A DNA stretch of 64,000 bases from Limnospira fusiformis SAG 85.79 (GCF_012516315.1 NZ_CP051185.1:2593403-2657402); one strand, 5' to 3'. Positions 1 through 8,578 are shown, counted from the first letter of the stretch. Numbers and translations: made by a program. The notes: a model not told the origin generated them from the letters alone.

Positions 1-124
1 GCAGGACTTTTTGAAATATTTGTCTACTGTGCCAGTTTTGGCAGCGGTTTGGCTGTTAATTACTGCTGGTATTCTGATCGAATTTAATCGGTTTTTCCCC
101 GACCTTCTGTTTCATCCCCTCTAG
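1..124 (+). CDS. psaJ: Photosystem I reaction centre subunit IX (PsaJ), 5' end cut by the window
   Basis: The first base is the G of the ATG start, so only two bases of the gene are missing. The 41-residue product begins (M)[17 protein letters not shown], has one hydrophobic membrane span of about 20 residues and ends [13 protein letters not shown]. This matches the length and conserved ends of cyanobacterial PsaJ. PsaJ is a single-span thylakoid protein that packs beside PsaF at the edge of photosystem I. In cyanobacteria psaJ normally follows psaF, which would lie just upstream of this window. A hairpin at 194-222 may end the transcript. Confidence 0.95.
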   Translation, partial: QDFLKYLSTVPVLAAVWLLITAGILIEFNRFFPDLLFHPL

Positions 125-193
125 GGATTAGAACCGGAAAAATGGGCAGGTTGCCCTAAGTGGCGATCGCATCATTAACAAGAGATTGATATT

Positions 194-224
194 TATAGGG
201 GTGATGATAAATTGCCCCTATAAT
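194..224 (+). promoter_or_regulatory. Hairpin with an embedded TATAAT box between psaJ and the amidase gene
   Basis: TATAGGGG (194-201) and CCCCTATA (215-222) form a perfect 8-bp stem around a 13-base loop. The right arm runs into TATAAT at 219-224, a consensus -10 box placed for the gene at 301. There is no T-run after the stem and no good -35 box. It could end psaJ transcription, start the next gene, or both. The role is inferred from position only. Confidence 0.4.
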
Positions 225-300
225 ATTGTCCTGGTCTACCTGCTCCCTAGTGGGATTATTGACCATAATAAAAATCACTTATTTTTCTGATTCCGTATCG

Positions 301-1110
301 ATGAAATCCTACACTGCTGCCGCGATCCAAATGACCAGTCTGCCTGATTTGCAGAAAAATTTGTCAGAAGCTCGCGATTTAATTGAACTAGCTATTCGTC
401 AAGGCGCTGAATTAATTGGCTTACCCGAAAACTTCTCGTTTATGGGTGAGGAAGAAGATAAACTTATGCAGGGTTCAGAAATTGCCGAAGAAACCGAAAA
501 ATTTTTGAAAACTACCGCCCAACGTTTTCAGGTAACCCTTTTGGGTGGAGGGTTTCCCGTTCCCAAAGGAGAAGGTAAAGTCTGCAATACCGCCTTGTTA
601 GTAGACCCCACAGGTCAGGAGTTAGCACGATATGAAAAAGTGCATCTTTTTGATGTCAATGTACCTGATGGAAATACTTACTGCGAGTCCGCCACAGTGA
701 AAGCTGGGACCGATTTCCCACCTGTTTATAATTCCCCAGAATTGGGTCAGTTGGGTTTATCTGTATGTTATGACGTGCGGTTTCCAGAATTGTATCGGCA
801 TTTATCTAAACAGGGAGCCGAGGTGTTATTTGTTCCCGCCGCCTTTACCGCCTATACCGGGAAAGACCACTGGGAAGTTTTGCTAAAAGCTAGAGCGATC
901 GAAAATACTTGTTATGTGATTGCTCCCGCCCAAACTGGTTGTCACTATGGCCGCCGCCACACCCACGGTCACGCCATGATTATTGATCCTTGGGGAATGA
1001 TACTAGCTGATGGGGGAGATCAGCCAGGAGTCGCCTTAGCTGATATTGAACCCACCCGCCTCCAACAGGTCCGTCGCCAAATGCCATCCCTGAAACATCG
1101 GGTATTTTAG
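301..1110 (+). CDS. Carbon-nitrogen hydrolase (nitrilase superfamily; Nit1/Nit2-like amidase)
   Basis: The product has 269 residues with the full nitrilase catalytic triad: Glu43 in LPENFSFMG, Lys113 in YEKVHLFD and Cys156 in SVCYDVRFPELYR. The motifs resemble the Nit1/Nit2 branch, whose members hydrolyse deaminated glutathione or omega-amides in the cytosol. Exact substrate cannot be told from sequence. A TTG at 226 would add 25 residues with no family similarity, so the ATG at 301 is preferred. The gene stands alone between psaJ and the antiporter, and TATAAT at 219 is a possible promoter. Confidence 0.85.
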   Translation: MKSYTAAAIQMTSLPDLQKNLSEARDLIELAIRQGAELIGLPENFSFMGEEEDKLMQGSEIAEETEKFLKTTAQRFQVTLLGGGFPVPKGEGKVCNTALLVDPTGQELARYEKVHLFDVNVPDGNTYCESATVKAGTDFPPVYNSPELGQLGLSVCYDVRFPELYRHLSKQGAEVLFVPAAFTAYTGKDHWEVLLKARAIENTCYVIAPAQTGCHYGRRHTHGHAMIIDPWGMILADGGDQPGVALADIEPTRLQQVRRQMPSLKHRVF

Positions 1111-1126
1111 CACATCAGCCACTAAG

Positions 1127-1279
1127 GTGCGTCAGTTGCCGATTATTGATTGTTCACCAGTCGCTTAATACATTGCCCTCACCCTAAATCTGGATCCCAG
1201 AGAGGGAGAGGGACTTTGAGAGGTGATCAGATGATTTCTGAACAGGCTGTATTGATTGGCGAGGCGGGTTCTGACGCAC
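1127..1279. repeat. Inverted-repeat bounded intergenic element, about 153 bp
   Basis: GTGCGTCAG (1127-1135) is matched by its exact reverse complement CTGACGCAC (1271-1279). Inside lies a second hairpin-prone stretch, CCCTCACCC followed by GAGGGAGAGGG. No coding frame is convincing. It fills most of the 310-bp gap between the amidase and the antiporter and resembles a small non-autonomous repeat, but family membership is unknown. Confidence 0.4.
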
Positions 1280-1420
1280 TCCATGAGACTGGGTGATTGG
1301 GAAATAATTTGAGACTCGTAACCTATGTATAACTAATACAAAAGTTGATTTATCCTTTTTATAACTCTATGCGAACCCACTTTTCGCTACAGTAGACAGG
1401 AACGAGTTTTCACAAAATGG

Positions 1421-2845
1421 ATGGTTCTATCAGTTTTGGGGATAATCTCCCCATTTTCCATGTTTTCATCTTTAGGAGTTGATCCCGTGCCACTGTTGGC
1501 AAACACCATCGAGGGAATTAGCGAAGCTCCCGAGGCTGATGGGAATATGGTGTTATTGGCGGTACTACTCAGCCTAATTGCCATTTATACAGCCAGTAAA
1601 GTTGGTGGCGAGTTCTTCAACTGGTTAGGATTTCCCCCAGTTTTAGGAGAATTAGTCGGCGGGGTAGTCATTGGTATTTCAGCACTGCACTTAGTCGTAT
1701 TTCCTGAAGGTGGTGTCGGCGCTTCTGACTCCGTGATCATGCAAATACTGTCATCGACAGCAGGGTTAGATATCAGTGCTGCTGGAGCCACCTTTGAGGC
1801 TCAAAGTGAGGTGATCTCAGTTCTCGCTGAAATTGGTGTGATCGTCCTACTATTTGAAATTGGCTTAGAATCCAATATTCGTGAACTGCTGGAAGTAGGG
1901 GTTCAATCCCTAGTGGTGGCAATTGTGGGGGTCGTGGCTCCATTTTTCGCCGGAACCATTGGCTTAATTCTCATCTTTAATGTTCCGCCTGTGGCTGCAA
2001 TTTTCGCTGGTGCCGCTTTGACTGCTACCAGTATCGGGATTACCTCCCGTGTGTTAGCTGAAATTGGCCGCTTGTCTTCTAAGGAAGGTCAAATTATTCT
2101 CGGCGCGGCGGTCATGGATGACATCCTCGGAATTATTGTCCTAGCGGTGGTGGCTAGTTTAGCCAAAACCGGAGAAATCGATGTTACTAACATTATCTTC
2201 CTGATTATCAGTGCCACTGTGTTTCTGGTGGGTGCAATTTTATTGGGAAGGTTCTTTAATGATACTTTTGTGACTCTGGCTCAACAGTTCAAAACCCGTG
2301 GTCGGATTGTGATTCCGGCTTTTATTCTGGCGCTGTTGCTGTCCTATATCGCTGCCGCTATTGGTTTAGAGGCGATTTTGGGTGCTTTTGCTGCGGGGTT
2401 AGTCTTGGATGAAACTGACCCAGGAAAGGAACTCGAAGAACTTACTAGACCGATTTCTGATGTGCTGGTACCGATATTTTTTGTTACCGTTGGGGCGAAA
2501 ACTAATTTAGAGGTTCTTAATCCTGCTGTTCCTGACAACCGCCAGGGACTCGTGATTGCTTCTTTTCTGATTGTTGTGGCAATTTTCGGAAAAGTTATCT
2601 CTGGGTTTAGCGTCTTTGGCGTGGAGAATATCAACCGATTGGCGATCGGGGTCGGTATGATTCCCCGGGGCGAGGTCGGTTTGGTATTTGCAGCCGTAGG
2701 CTCTGACAGTGGCGCTTTGTCGCCTTCTCTGGATGTCGCAATTATCTTGATGGTGATTCTGACTACTTTTGTGGCTCCGCCTTTGTTGCGGGTGGTGTTC
2801 CGTGATGATGAACCGACGGCTACGGAACCGGAAACTACTGCTTGA
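1421..2845 (+). CDS. CPA2-family Na+/H+ antiporter (NhaS3/NapA-like)
   Basis: This 474-residue polytopic membrane protein has a dozen or so hydrophobic stretches. Landmarks of the CPA2 family are visible: LGELVGGVVIG near 76-86, VIVLLFEIGLES near 140-151, a TATSIGIT segment near 201-208, and the paired acidic residues Asp233-Asp234 in AAVMDDILG that bind and carry the ion. It should exchange Na+ (or K+) for H+ across the plasma or thylakoid membrane. The closest named cyanobacterial relative I can suggest is NhaS3. The start is the ATG at 1421; the first 40 residues are poorly conserved and could include a later start. The final 15 residues are acidic and cytosolic. Confidence 0.85.
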   Translation: MVLSVLGIISPFSMFSSLGVDPVPLLANTIEGISEAPEADGNMVLLAVLLSLIAIYTASKVGGEFFNWLGFPPVLGELVGGVVIGISALHLVVFPEGGVGASDSVIMQILSSTAGLDISAAGATFEAQSEVISVLAEIGVIVLLFEIGLESNIRELLEVGVQSLVVAIVGVVAPFFAGTIGLILIFNVPPVAAIFAGAALTATSIGITSRVLAEIGRLSSKEGQIILGAAVMDDILGIIVLAVVASLAKTGEIDVTNIIFLIISATVFLVGAILLGRFFNDTFVTLAQQFKTRGRIVIPAFILALLLSYIAAAIGLEAILGAFAAGLVLDETDPGKELEELTRPISDVLVPIFFVTVGAKTNLEVLNPAVPDNRQGLVIASFLIVVAIFGKVISGFSVFGVENINRLAIGVGMIPRGEVGLVFAAVGSDSGALSPSLDVAIILMVILTTFVAPPLLRVVFRDDEPTATEPETTA

Positions 2846-3049
2846 ACTAAAATAGCGACCCACTCAGCCACGATAGAAACAGGTGGGGGTTCAATGGCCA
2901 AGATTGTGGCATGATCCTACCATGGGGTGTATGGGGGCAAAAGTTCCCGCCACACCCCACCCCCACCTCGCTGTCTTTGGGTGAGGGAGCATGATTTAAT
3001 CTCAAATTAGGTTAACATTTGACGGCAATACGGTATAATACCAAGTATG

Positions 3050-3172
3050 GTGCGAGACCTTCGGGTATGAAATAGAGCTGAAATGGGCGAAATAACTACC
3101 CGGTGAGGACTTCAACCCCTTGGTTGATTGGGTCACATCCCTGACCATCCCATAACACAGCCGGATTTTTTT
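3050..3172 (+). mobile_element. Group II intron 5' domain I fragment within IS607 copy 1
   Basis: It begins GTGCGAGAC, the class-typical 5' splice end of bacterial group II introns. It shares several blocks, in order, with the 5' end of the large intron on the minus strand at 21674: GTGCGAGAC, GACTTC-ACCCCTTGGT, and CCTGACCATCCC-ATAAC. It stops about 120 bases in, where tnpB sequence begins. No catalytic domain V is present, so it cannot splice. Confidence 0.65.
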
Positions 3173-3177
3173 GCCCA

Positions 3178-3548
3178 CCTTCGAGACTTCCAATATGGCC
3201 AGTCAGGTGAAGCGTCTAATCAGGTCTAAGACTGCCCGCGCCATGCTGACATGGGCGCATTATCGATTCAAACTAACCCTGAGACATAAGCGCGGAAATA
3301 ACTGAACAGTTGTAGATGTGACCGAAGAATACACCAGCAAAACCTGTACTCACTGTGGTCATGTCCATTCCCAGCTAGGTGGCTCAAAAGTGTTCCGATG
3401 TCCTGAGTGCGGGTTCACTCTACCACGGGACTGGAACGGTGCTTTTGGAATCTTTCTAAAAGCTTTGCGGGATACCGCCTCTGTTACCTTAACGGGTAAT
3501 AGTGCTATCGTCGCATTGTCCGGGAACAACCGGAAAAATGTCGCGTAA
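3178..3548 (+). pseudogene. tnpB C-terminal remnant of IS607-type element, copy 1
   Basis: The reading starts near PTFETSNM, runs through a conserved SKTARAMLTWAHYRFK segment and ends with the TnpB zinc finger: CTHCG and CPECG pairs plus the RDWNGA motif that follows in family members. The two halves are in different frames. Around 3293-3305 an extra base and a short deletion relative to copy 2 break the reading. Only the last quarter of a normal roughly 400-residue TnpB is left. TnpB proteins are RNA-guided nucleases that help keep IS607/IS605 elements; this one must be inactive. Confidence 0.8.
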
Positions 3549-3600
3549 ATGTATCAGCTTCATTAGTCAATCCTTAAAATATTCTGAATTTATGTTGATC

Positions 3601-3634
3601 GCTCGGTTCGATAAAACCGGGCTTTTTTTCTTTT
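3601..3634 (+). terminator. Rho-independent-type terminator hairpin
   Basis: GCTCGGTT (3601-3608) pairs with AACCGGGC (3615-3622), one G-T pair included, and is followed directly by seven T and then four more T after a C. It points rightward. It may be the original terminator of the antiporter gene, now separated from it by IS607 copy 1. Confidence 0.7.
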
Positions 3635-3789
3635 CTAGTTAGGCTGTTGGTGATTAGCGGGGGATTCACTGGTTCCGAACCTGATATTTCGAGAAATATT
3701 TTTGTATGGTAATCTATATGGGTAAAGAGCATGATTTAATCTCAAATTAGGTTAACATTTTACGGCAATACGGTATAATACCAAGTATG

Positions 3790-3905
3790 GTGCGAGACCT
3801 TCGGGTATGAAATAAAGCTGAAATGGGCGTGGGGACTACCCGGTGAGGACTTCAACCCCTTGGTTGATTGGATCGCATCCATGGCCATCCCATAACACAG
3901 CCTGA
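3790..3905 (+). mobile_element. Group II intron 5' domain I fragment within IS607 copy 2
   Basis: It opens with GTGCGAGACC and keeps the same blocks as the copy 1 fragment and the intron at 21674, including ACTTCAACCCCTTGGTTG and CCATCCCATAAC. It breaks off at the same place as in copy 1, before tnpB sequence. It is non-functional as an intron. Confidence 0.65.
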
Positions 3906-3916
3906 TTTTTTTGCCC

Positions 3917-4292
3917 ACCTTCGAGACTTCCAATATGGCCAGTCAGGTGAAGCGTCTAATCAGGTCTAAGACTGCCCGCGCCATGCTGACATGGGCGCAT
4001 TATCGATTCAAACTAACCCTGAGACATAAGCGCGGAAATAACTGGAACCACAGTTGTAGATGTGACCGAAGAATACACCAGCAAAACCTGTACTCACTGT
4101 GGTCATGTCCATTCCCAGCTAGGTGGCTCAAAAGTGTTCCGATGTCCTGAGTGCGGGTTCACTCTACCACGGGACTGGAACGGTGCTTTTGGAATCTTTC
4201 TAAAAGCTTTGCGGGATACCGCCTCTGTTACCTTAACGGGTAATAGTGCTATCGTCGCATTGTCCGGGAACAACCGGAAAAATGTCGCGTAA
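3917..4292 (+). pseudogene. tnpB C-terminal remnant of IS607-type element, copy 2
   Basis: The first part (ETSNM..TARAMLTWAHYRFKL) and the zinc-finger part (VTEEYTSKTCTHCGH to RNVA-like end) are in different frames. In CATAAGCGCGGAAATA one extra C, relative to the reading that joins both halves (KAEITGTTVVDVTEEY), makes a +1 frameshift. Both zinc-binding pairs (CTHC, CPEC) are intact. It is otherwise nearly the same as the tail in copy 1. Confidence 0.8.
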
Positions 4293-4301
4293 ATGTATCA
4301 G

Positions 4302-4613
4302 TTACGCTATGGCGAAAGGTGGTTGGCCAAAGCATCAAGTAGCTGACTATAGCTATATTGTAGTAAGCAGTTGAATAAGCCACCAGAATGGGCTCAACAA
4401 TAGCGCTTTTAACCTAACTGTTAAAGGCTCAATGAGTGACACATAATCTGGCGTGATTACTTCACTTCAGATGATGCCATACTCAGAAACTTCGGGCTAT
4501 TGCCAGATTTTTCGGGTTTAAATTTATCTGTTGTCGGATACAATTACTTACGCAATACGAATAGGGTTCGGCTTGAGTTATATAACTGGCCATCCATACC
4601 TGGGGACAAAATT
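4302..4613 (+). other. Intergenic region upstream of ilvH
   Basis: This 312-bp stretch between IS607 copy 2 and ilvH has no supported gene. It contains a small hairpin (CTTTTAAC / GTTAAAGG near 4407-4428) and presumably the ilvH promoter and leader. No leader peptide rich in branched-chain residues was found. Confidence 0.4.
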
Positions 4614-5141
4614 ATGAAACATACCCTTTCTGTTTTAGTTGAAGATGAGGCGGGTGTTCTGACGCGCATTGCTGGTTTGTTTGCTCGTCGTGGATTTAAT
4701 ATTGAAAGCCTGGCTGTTGGACCTGCTGAAAAATCTGGGGTTTCCCGAATTACGATGGTGGTCCCTGGGGACGATCGCATTATTGAGCAGTTGACTAAGC
4801 AACTCTACAAGCTGATTAATGTTCTCAAGGTACTTGATATTACTGAGGTTCCCTGTGTGGAACGGGAGTTGATGTTATTGAAGGTTAACTCCCCTAGCAG
4901 TGCTATTCGTTCCGAGATTATTGAGTTGGCTCAGATTTTTCGCGCGCGGGTGGTTGATATTGGGGATGACTCCCTGACTATTGAGGTGGTCGGAGACCCT
5001 GGTAAAATGGTGGCGATCGTTCAGGTATTGAGTAAATTTGGCATCCGCGAAATTTCTCGGACTGGTAAAATCGCCCTCACACGGGAGTCCGGCGTTAATA
5101 CCGAATTCCTCAAGAGTCAACCCGCTGAACCTAAGTTTTAA
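4614..5141 (+). CDS. ilvH: Acetolactate synthase small (regulatory) subunit
   Basis: The 175-residue product starts [16 protein letters not shown], the standard start of IlvH, with an N-terminal ACT domain (about 2-77, including [16 protein letters not shown]) and a C-terminal ALS-associated domain (about 84-160). It binds the catalytic subunit IlvB and gives feedback control by valine in branched-chain amino acid synthesis. An upstream extension of the open frame to 4500 is not conserved, so the ATG at 4614 is chosen. The catalytic subunit is not in this window. Confidence 0.95.
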   Translation: MKHTLSVLVEDEAGVLTRIAGLFARRGFNIESLAVGPAEKSGVSRITMVVPGDDRIIEQLTKQLYKLINVLKVLDITEVPCVERELMLLKVNSPSSAIRSEIIELAQIFRARVVDIGDDSLTIEVVGDPGKMVAIVQVLSKFGIREISRTGKIALTRESGVNTEFLKSQPAEPKF

Positions 5142-5294
5142 CTTCCACCAAAACCCTCACCCCTGGTGGCTTTTCCAGGTCCTGGGGGCTGTTTTGATCA
5201 AAAAAAGTTGATTTTTAAGTCATATTTTGCCATTGATCAGCTACAATATGATTAGTCGCCTCCCCCATAGTGCTGGTGGAGGTGTGGGGTTGTT

Positions 5295-6404
5295 ATGTTT
5301 TTAAACAGTATGGACGAACATAATTGCGGGACTATTTATGATGAACTGGTCGAAATACTTAATCAGTTAGAATTGGGATGGATCGCTGAACAGGTAGAGG
5401 AGATTTTAACGGCTGGAAAAACGGTTGAGGAAATGGTTATGGGGAGAAAATCCCCTGACCTCAAATTGGCGTATTATAGCCCCCAGGAACAGTTATCAAT
5501 GCTGATTGATGCTATCGATCGCACTGTGATTTCTGGGGTGGAAATGGAGCAAGAAATAGCGGCTCTATTAGATAATCAAGGACTGACTACAGATTTCCAA
5601 TCAGAAATATGCTGGCATTCAACCCTAGCACAAACGGGGGAATTTGTCAAGTTTTATCAGCCGGAAATTTTAGAAAGATTAGCCGCGGCTGAACAGGTCA
5701 GAAAAACCCTAGGAAAGTTGCGGGTCAATTCCGCCAAAAATCCGCCATCATTGTTGACGGAAATTAAGGGAAATTTAGAGGCGATCGTTAACCCAAATCT
5801 CAGGAGATATCAACAACTGAGGAACCTGTTTAATTGTTACATATTTAATATCTTGGTGACAGGGGCAAAAAATGAGGGAGGTAAAGTCAGTTATAAGGAT
5901 GTAACGAAACAGGCTACAGATAGGTTAATATTTCGTCAACGTCCGGGGAAAATCTATGAGCAAATACAGCCCTATACTCACGGACTTATTGAATTTGCCA
6001 ATAAGCCACCTTTAGAAATACATATCGGGGTGAAAGTCCACGGGCGGCTGCGAGTTTTGTATGATTGCGATATCTGCGTATTATATAAAATGGAGGCGGA
6101 TGCTTGTCGAAATAACGGGCGGGAACCTCGCGCGTCGCGGATTTTATTGGGGGTTAATTGTGAATATTCTGCCTCCCAATTACAGCCAGAAGTAGCCCAA
6201 GCGTTTTTATCTTTAGCCTCGGAGTTACGGGTAGCGGGAGATTGTTATTTTGTGTCGAATAGTGTGTCAGAAGTAGCGGGGAAGTTGTTAGCGAGTCGGA
6301 AGCGAAAATGGGAGTGTGGTATAATTCCGGGTGATGTTAATAATGTACATAGATTGATGTACGGGTTTCAGACAATTTTTAAAGATTTTCAGGCGAAAAG
6401 TTAA
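5295..6404 (+). CDS. Conserved hypothetical protein, 369 residues
   Basis: I do not recognise a named family. The protein is mainly helical in appearance in its first half, with acidic stretches, and more mixed in its second half. The C-terminal part has several conserved-looking Cys and Trp residues (CDICVLYK, KRKWECGIIPG). There is no signal peptide or membrane segment. Its TAA shares one base with the ATG of the methyltransferase gene (TAATG), so the two are probably co-translated. The gene follows ilvH by about 150 bp. Confidence 0.6.
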   Translation: MFLNSMDEHNCGTIYDELVEILNQLELGWIAEQVEEILTAGKTVEEMVMGRKSPDLKLAYYSPQEQLSMLIDAIDRTVISGVEMEQEIAALLDNQGLTTDFQSEICWHSTLAQTGEFVKFYQPEILERLAAAEQVRKTLGKLRVNSAKNPPSLLTEIKGNLEAIVNPNLRRYQQLRNLFNCYIFNILVTGAKNEGGKVSYKDVTKQATDRLIFRQRPGKIYEQIQPYTHGLIEFANKPPLEIHIGVKVHGRLRVLYDCDICVLYKMEADACRNNGREPRASRILLGVNCEYSASQLQPEVAQAFLSLASELRVAGDCYFVSNSVSEVAGKLLASRKRKWECGIIPGDVNNVHRLMYGFQTIFKDFQAKS

Positions 6405-7141
6405 TGATGAATGAGATTTTTTGGGAAATTCATAGGGATTTATTGAGGGAAAGTCCGGGGGGTGATGAGTATACTAGACAAGGGTTTAGGATGCTACCAA
6501 GTTTGTCTCAACGGAAGATTTTAGATATAGGTTGTGGTCCGGGGTCGTCCACTCTGGAATTAGCGAGATTAACGGATGGAGAAATTACGGCGATCGATAT
6601 TCATCAACCTTATTTAGACAGTCTTAAACAAAAGGCGATCGCCGAAGGTTTTGGGGAGAGGATAACCTGTTTAAATCAAAGTATGTCATCCCTAAATTTT
6701 CCGCCATCTAGTTTTGATATTATTTGGGCTGAGGGTTCCATCTATATTATGGGTTTCGAGACGGGATTAAAGCAATTAAAATCCTATCTCAAATCGGGTG
6801 GTTATATGATGGTGAGTGAGTTAGTGTGGTTACGGGATAATCCACCGTCGGAGGTTTATGATTTTTGGCAAGCTGATTATCCAGCCATGAAAAATCTATG
6901 GGAGTTATCGGAGATTATTGCTAATTGCGGATATGAAATAATTAACCAATTCACGCTACCAGAGAGGGGTTGGTTAAATTACTATAACCCCTTGGAGGAG
7001 AGGATTAATCATCTGTATAGAATTTATCAAGACAATCAGGAGGGGTTGAAAATTTTAGACATGGAAAAACGGGAGGTGGAAATATATCGCGAGTATCACG
7101 AATGGTATGGATATGAATTTTTTATCCTCCACAACCCCTAA
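6404..7141 (+). CDS. Class I SAM-dependent methyltransferase
   Basis: The 245-residue protein has the Rossmann motif I ILDIGCGPGSST at about 44-55, an acidic residue closing strand 2 (ITAIDIHQPY), and a motif IV region FDIIWAEGSIY near 104-114. This marks a type 11/25 SAM methyltransferase; the substrate is not readable. It overlaps the preceding gene by one base. It may be translationally coupled with it and act on something related, but that is inference. The stop lies 27 bp from the convergent gshB. Confidence 0.8.
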   Translation: MMNEIFWEIHRDLLRESPGGDEYTRQGFRMLPSLSQRKILDIGCGPGSSTLELARLTDGEITAIDIHQPYLDSLKQKAIAEGFGERITCLNQSMSSLNFPPSSFDIIWAEGSIYIMGFETGLKQLKSYLKSGGYMMVSELVWLRDNPPSEVYDFWQADYPAMKNLWELSEIIANCGYEIINQFTLPERGWLNYYNPLEERINHLYRIYQDNQEGLKILDMEKREVEIYREYHEWYGYEFFILHNP

Positions 7142-7168
7142 GAAAAAGGGAACCGACGGGGTAATGTA

Positions 7169-8152
7169 TCAGGAATTATGAATCATTTGGGTAACTTGAG
7201 AGGTTACCCATTGAATCACCTGAGAACCCAAACTTACATGGTCTAGTAAATCGATTTCCCTAATCCCAGTAGGACTGGTGACATTAACTTCTGTGAGATA
7301 ACCACCAATGACATCAAGACCGACGAAATATAGTCCGGATTCAATTAATTTGGGGGCAACTCGGCGACAAATATGCAACTCTCGATCGCTTATTTTAGTT
7401 TGAGCGACGCGACCGCCGACGGCCATATTTCCCCGAAACTCTTTACCAGTAGGAATGCGATTAACAGCCCCAATAGGTTCACCATTTAACAAGATAATGC
7501 GTTTATCGCCATCTTTGGCGGCGGGTAAGTAGGTTTGAATCATGACAGGTTCAACACCTTGGCGGGTGCTAATTTCCACGAGGGAATTAAAGTTGCGATC
7601 GTCTGGTTCCAGAAACAAAATACCCTCACCCGCCTTACCACCCAAAGGTTTTAAAACTGCTGCGCCCTCATGTTCGACAAATTCCCGAATCACCTTTTTT
7701 TTGCGGCTAACAATAGTTTTAGGAATGACATCAGCAAACTGGAGGGCATACATTTTTTCATTAGCAGCGCGTAACCCTTGGGGAGCATTAACGGTTAAAG
7801 TTTTGGTGGGGTCGATATAGTCGAGAATATAAGTGGTATATAGGTAAGAAACAGTTACGGGGGGGTCAACCCGCATAAACACTGCATCCATGGCTTCTAA
7901 GGGCTGTAATGTGGAAGCGCCCAACTCAAACCAGGGGGAGTTGACCACCCAAGTCTGATCTCGCCTAGTAATAGGAGTCAAATGAAGGGAGGTGAGGGTT
8001 CCCCAGGCTTTCCCAGCAATTACACTTAGTTGATGGCTTTGAGTAATCCAAATTTCATGACCCATTACTTGGGCGGCTTCCATGATAGCAACAGTGCTAT
8101 CGTGGGCGGGATTTAGATTAGCGATGGGGTCAATAATAAAAGCAAATTTCAT
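7169..8152 (-). CDS. gshB: Glutathione synthetase, prokaryotic type
   Basis: The 327-residue protein begins MKFAFIIDPIANLNPAHDST, typical of GshB. It has the ATP-grasp core: the glycine-rich loop LKPLGGKAGEGI near 165-177, KDGDKRIILLNGEP near 215-228, and the Mg-binding LTEVNVTSPTGI near 285-296. It ligates gamma-glutamylcysteine and glycine with ATP in the cytosol. It lies just downstream of grxC on the same strand, a pairing common in cyanobacteria that groups glutathione synthesis with a glutathione-using redox protein. A strong hairpin sits in the 61-bp gap between the two genes. Confidence 0.95.
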   Translation of the reverse strand: MKFAFIIDPIANLNPAHDSTVAIMEAAQVMGHEIWITQSHQLSVIAGKAWGTLTSLHLTPITRRDQTWVVNSPWFELGASTLQPLEAMDAVFMRVDPPVTVSYLYTTYILDYIDPTKTLTVNAPQGLRAANEKMYALQFADVIPKTIVSRKKKVIREFVEHEGAAVLKPLGGKAGEGILFLEPDDRNFNSLVEISTRQGVEPVMIQTYLPAAKDGDKRIILLNGEPIGAVNRIPTGKEFRGNMAVGGRVAQTKISDRELHICRRVAPKLIESGLYFVGLDVIGGYLTEVNVTSPTGIREIDLLDHVSLGSQVIQWVTSQVTQMIHNS

Positions 8153-8182
8153 TAATGATATTAATAAAAGTTATCAGGACGA

Positions 8183-8207
8183 CCCCCAGACTGCTGCTGG
8201 GGGTTTT
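8183..8207 (+). terminator. Strong hairpin between grxC and gshB
   Basis: CCCCCAG (8183-8189) pairs with CTGGGGG (8197-8203) and is followed on the plus strand by TTTTGTT, so it reads as a terminator rightward. The two flanking genes run leftward, where no T-run follows. It may therefore act as an RNA-stability or attenuating stem between grxC and gshB, or block rightward read-through. Direction of action is uncertain. Confidence 0.45.
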
Positions 8208-8213
8208 GTTAAA

Positions 8214-8474
8214 CTAAGCGCTAAGTAGGGAATCAAGCTGACCTTGGGCTTCTAAGGCGTGGAGGTCATCACAGCCACCAATATGGCGACCATTGATGAA
8301 GACTTGGGGAACAGAACGCCGTCCATTGGATTTAGCAGCCATGCGATCGCGAGATTCTTCATCTCCATCAATCACATATTCGGTAAACTCCCAGCCTTTG
8401 CGTTTGAGGAGAGCCTTAGCTCGTAAACAAAATGGACAGCTACTCCAAGTATAGATTTCAATGGAATTAGTCAT
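8214..8474 (-). CDS. grxC: Glutaredoxin 3-type dithiol glutaredoxin
   Basis: The 86-residue thioredoxin-fold protein has the CPFC active site at residues 13-16. The conserved cis-proline loop SVPQVF and the GGCDD glutathione-binding turn are present. This is the usual length for cyanobacterial GrxC/GrxA. It reduces disulfides and mixed glutathione disulfides using glutathione made by GshB, which is encoded directly downstream. Confidence 0.95.
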   Translation of the reverse strand: MTNSIEIYTWSSCPFCLRAKALLKRKGWEFTEYVIDGDEESRDRMAAKSNGRRSVPQVFINGRHIGGCDDLHALEAQGQLDSLLSA

Positions 8475-8539
8475 AGATGTCTTAGGGAGATGATTAATAT
8501 TTCTTAATATATTGAGTTAATTAGGCTTTGTCAACGAGA

Positions 8540-8559
8540 CCACCCTGGGAACAGGGTGG
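8540..8559 (-). terminator. Hairpin downstream of the zinc-ribbon gene
   Basis: CCACCCTG (8540-8547) and CAGGGTGG (8552-8559) form a perfect 8-bp stem with a 4-base loop, 19 bp past the stop of the leftward gene at 8579. No clear T-run follows on the minus strand. It could be an intrinsic terminator of weak type or an mRNA 3'-end stem. Confidence 0.4.
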
Positions 8560-8578
8560 CCATAAATCAGTTTATAGA

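Larger units (their letters stand above)
2987..3557 (+). mobile_element. Decayed IS607-type element, copy 1, with a group II intron fragment inside
   Basis: The left end (2987 to about 3040) matches the left ends at 3727 and at 40373; the latter precedes a recognisable IS607 tnpA. The right boundary is set by the end of identity with copy 2 (GTATCAG, ending at 3557). Between the ends, tnpA and most of tnpB are gone. What remains is the start of a group II intron (from 3050) joined to the tnpB tail (about 3178-3548). It is 571 bp and cannot move by itself. Confidence 0.7.
3727..4301 (+). mobile_element. Decayed IS607-type element, copy 2, with the same intron fragment
   Basis: This repeats the architecture of copy 1, 170 bp downstream: IS607 left end (3727 to about 3780), group II intron 5' fragment (3790 to about 3905), tnpB tail (3917-4292), then the shared GTATCAG end. 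Several small differences (for example GGCGTGGGG in place of GGCGAAATA in the intron part, and a 5-bp segment missing from copy 1) show the two copies have diverged since they separated. The shared junctions mean the chimera formed once and was then duplicated. Confidence 0.7.

Noticed and set aside
226-300. TTG-started N-terminal extension of the nitrilase-family gene
   Set aside because: The extra 25 residues have no similarity to the family, and the ATG at 301 gives the normal N-terminus.
2344-2901. Minus-strand frames of 185 and 118 codons over the antiporter gene
   Set aside because: They are antisense to a clear membrane protein gene and have low-complexity composition without motifs.
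7542-7820. 92-codon plus-strand frame within gshB
   Set aside because: It is antisense to a well-conserved enzyme gene and has no start signals.
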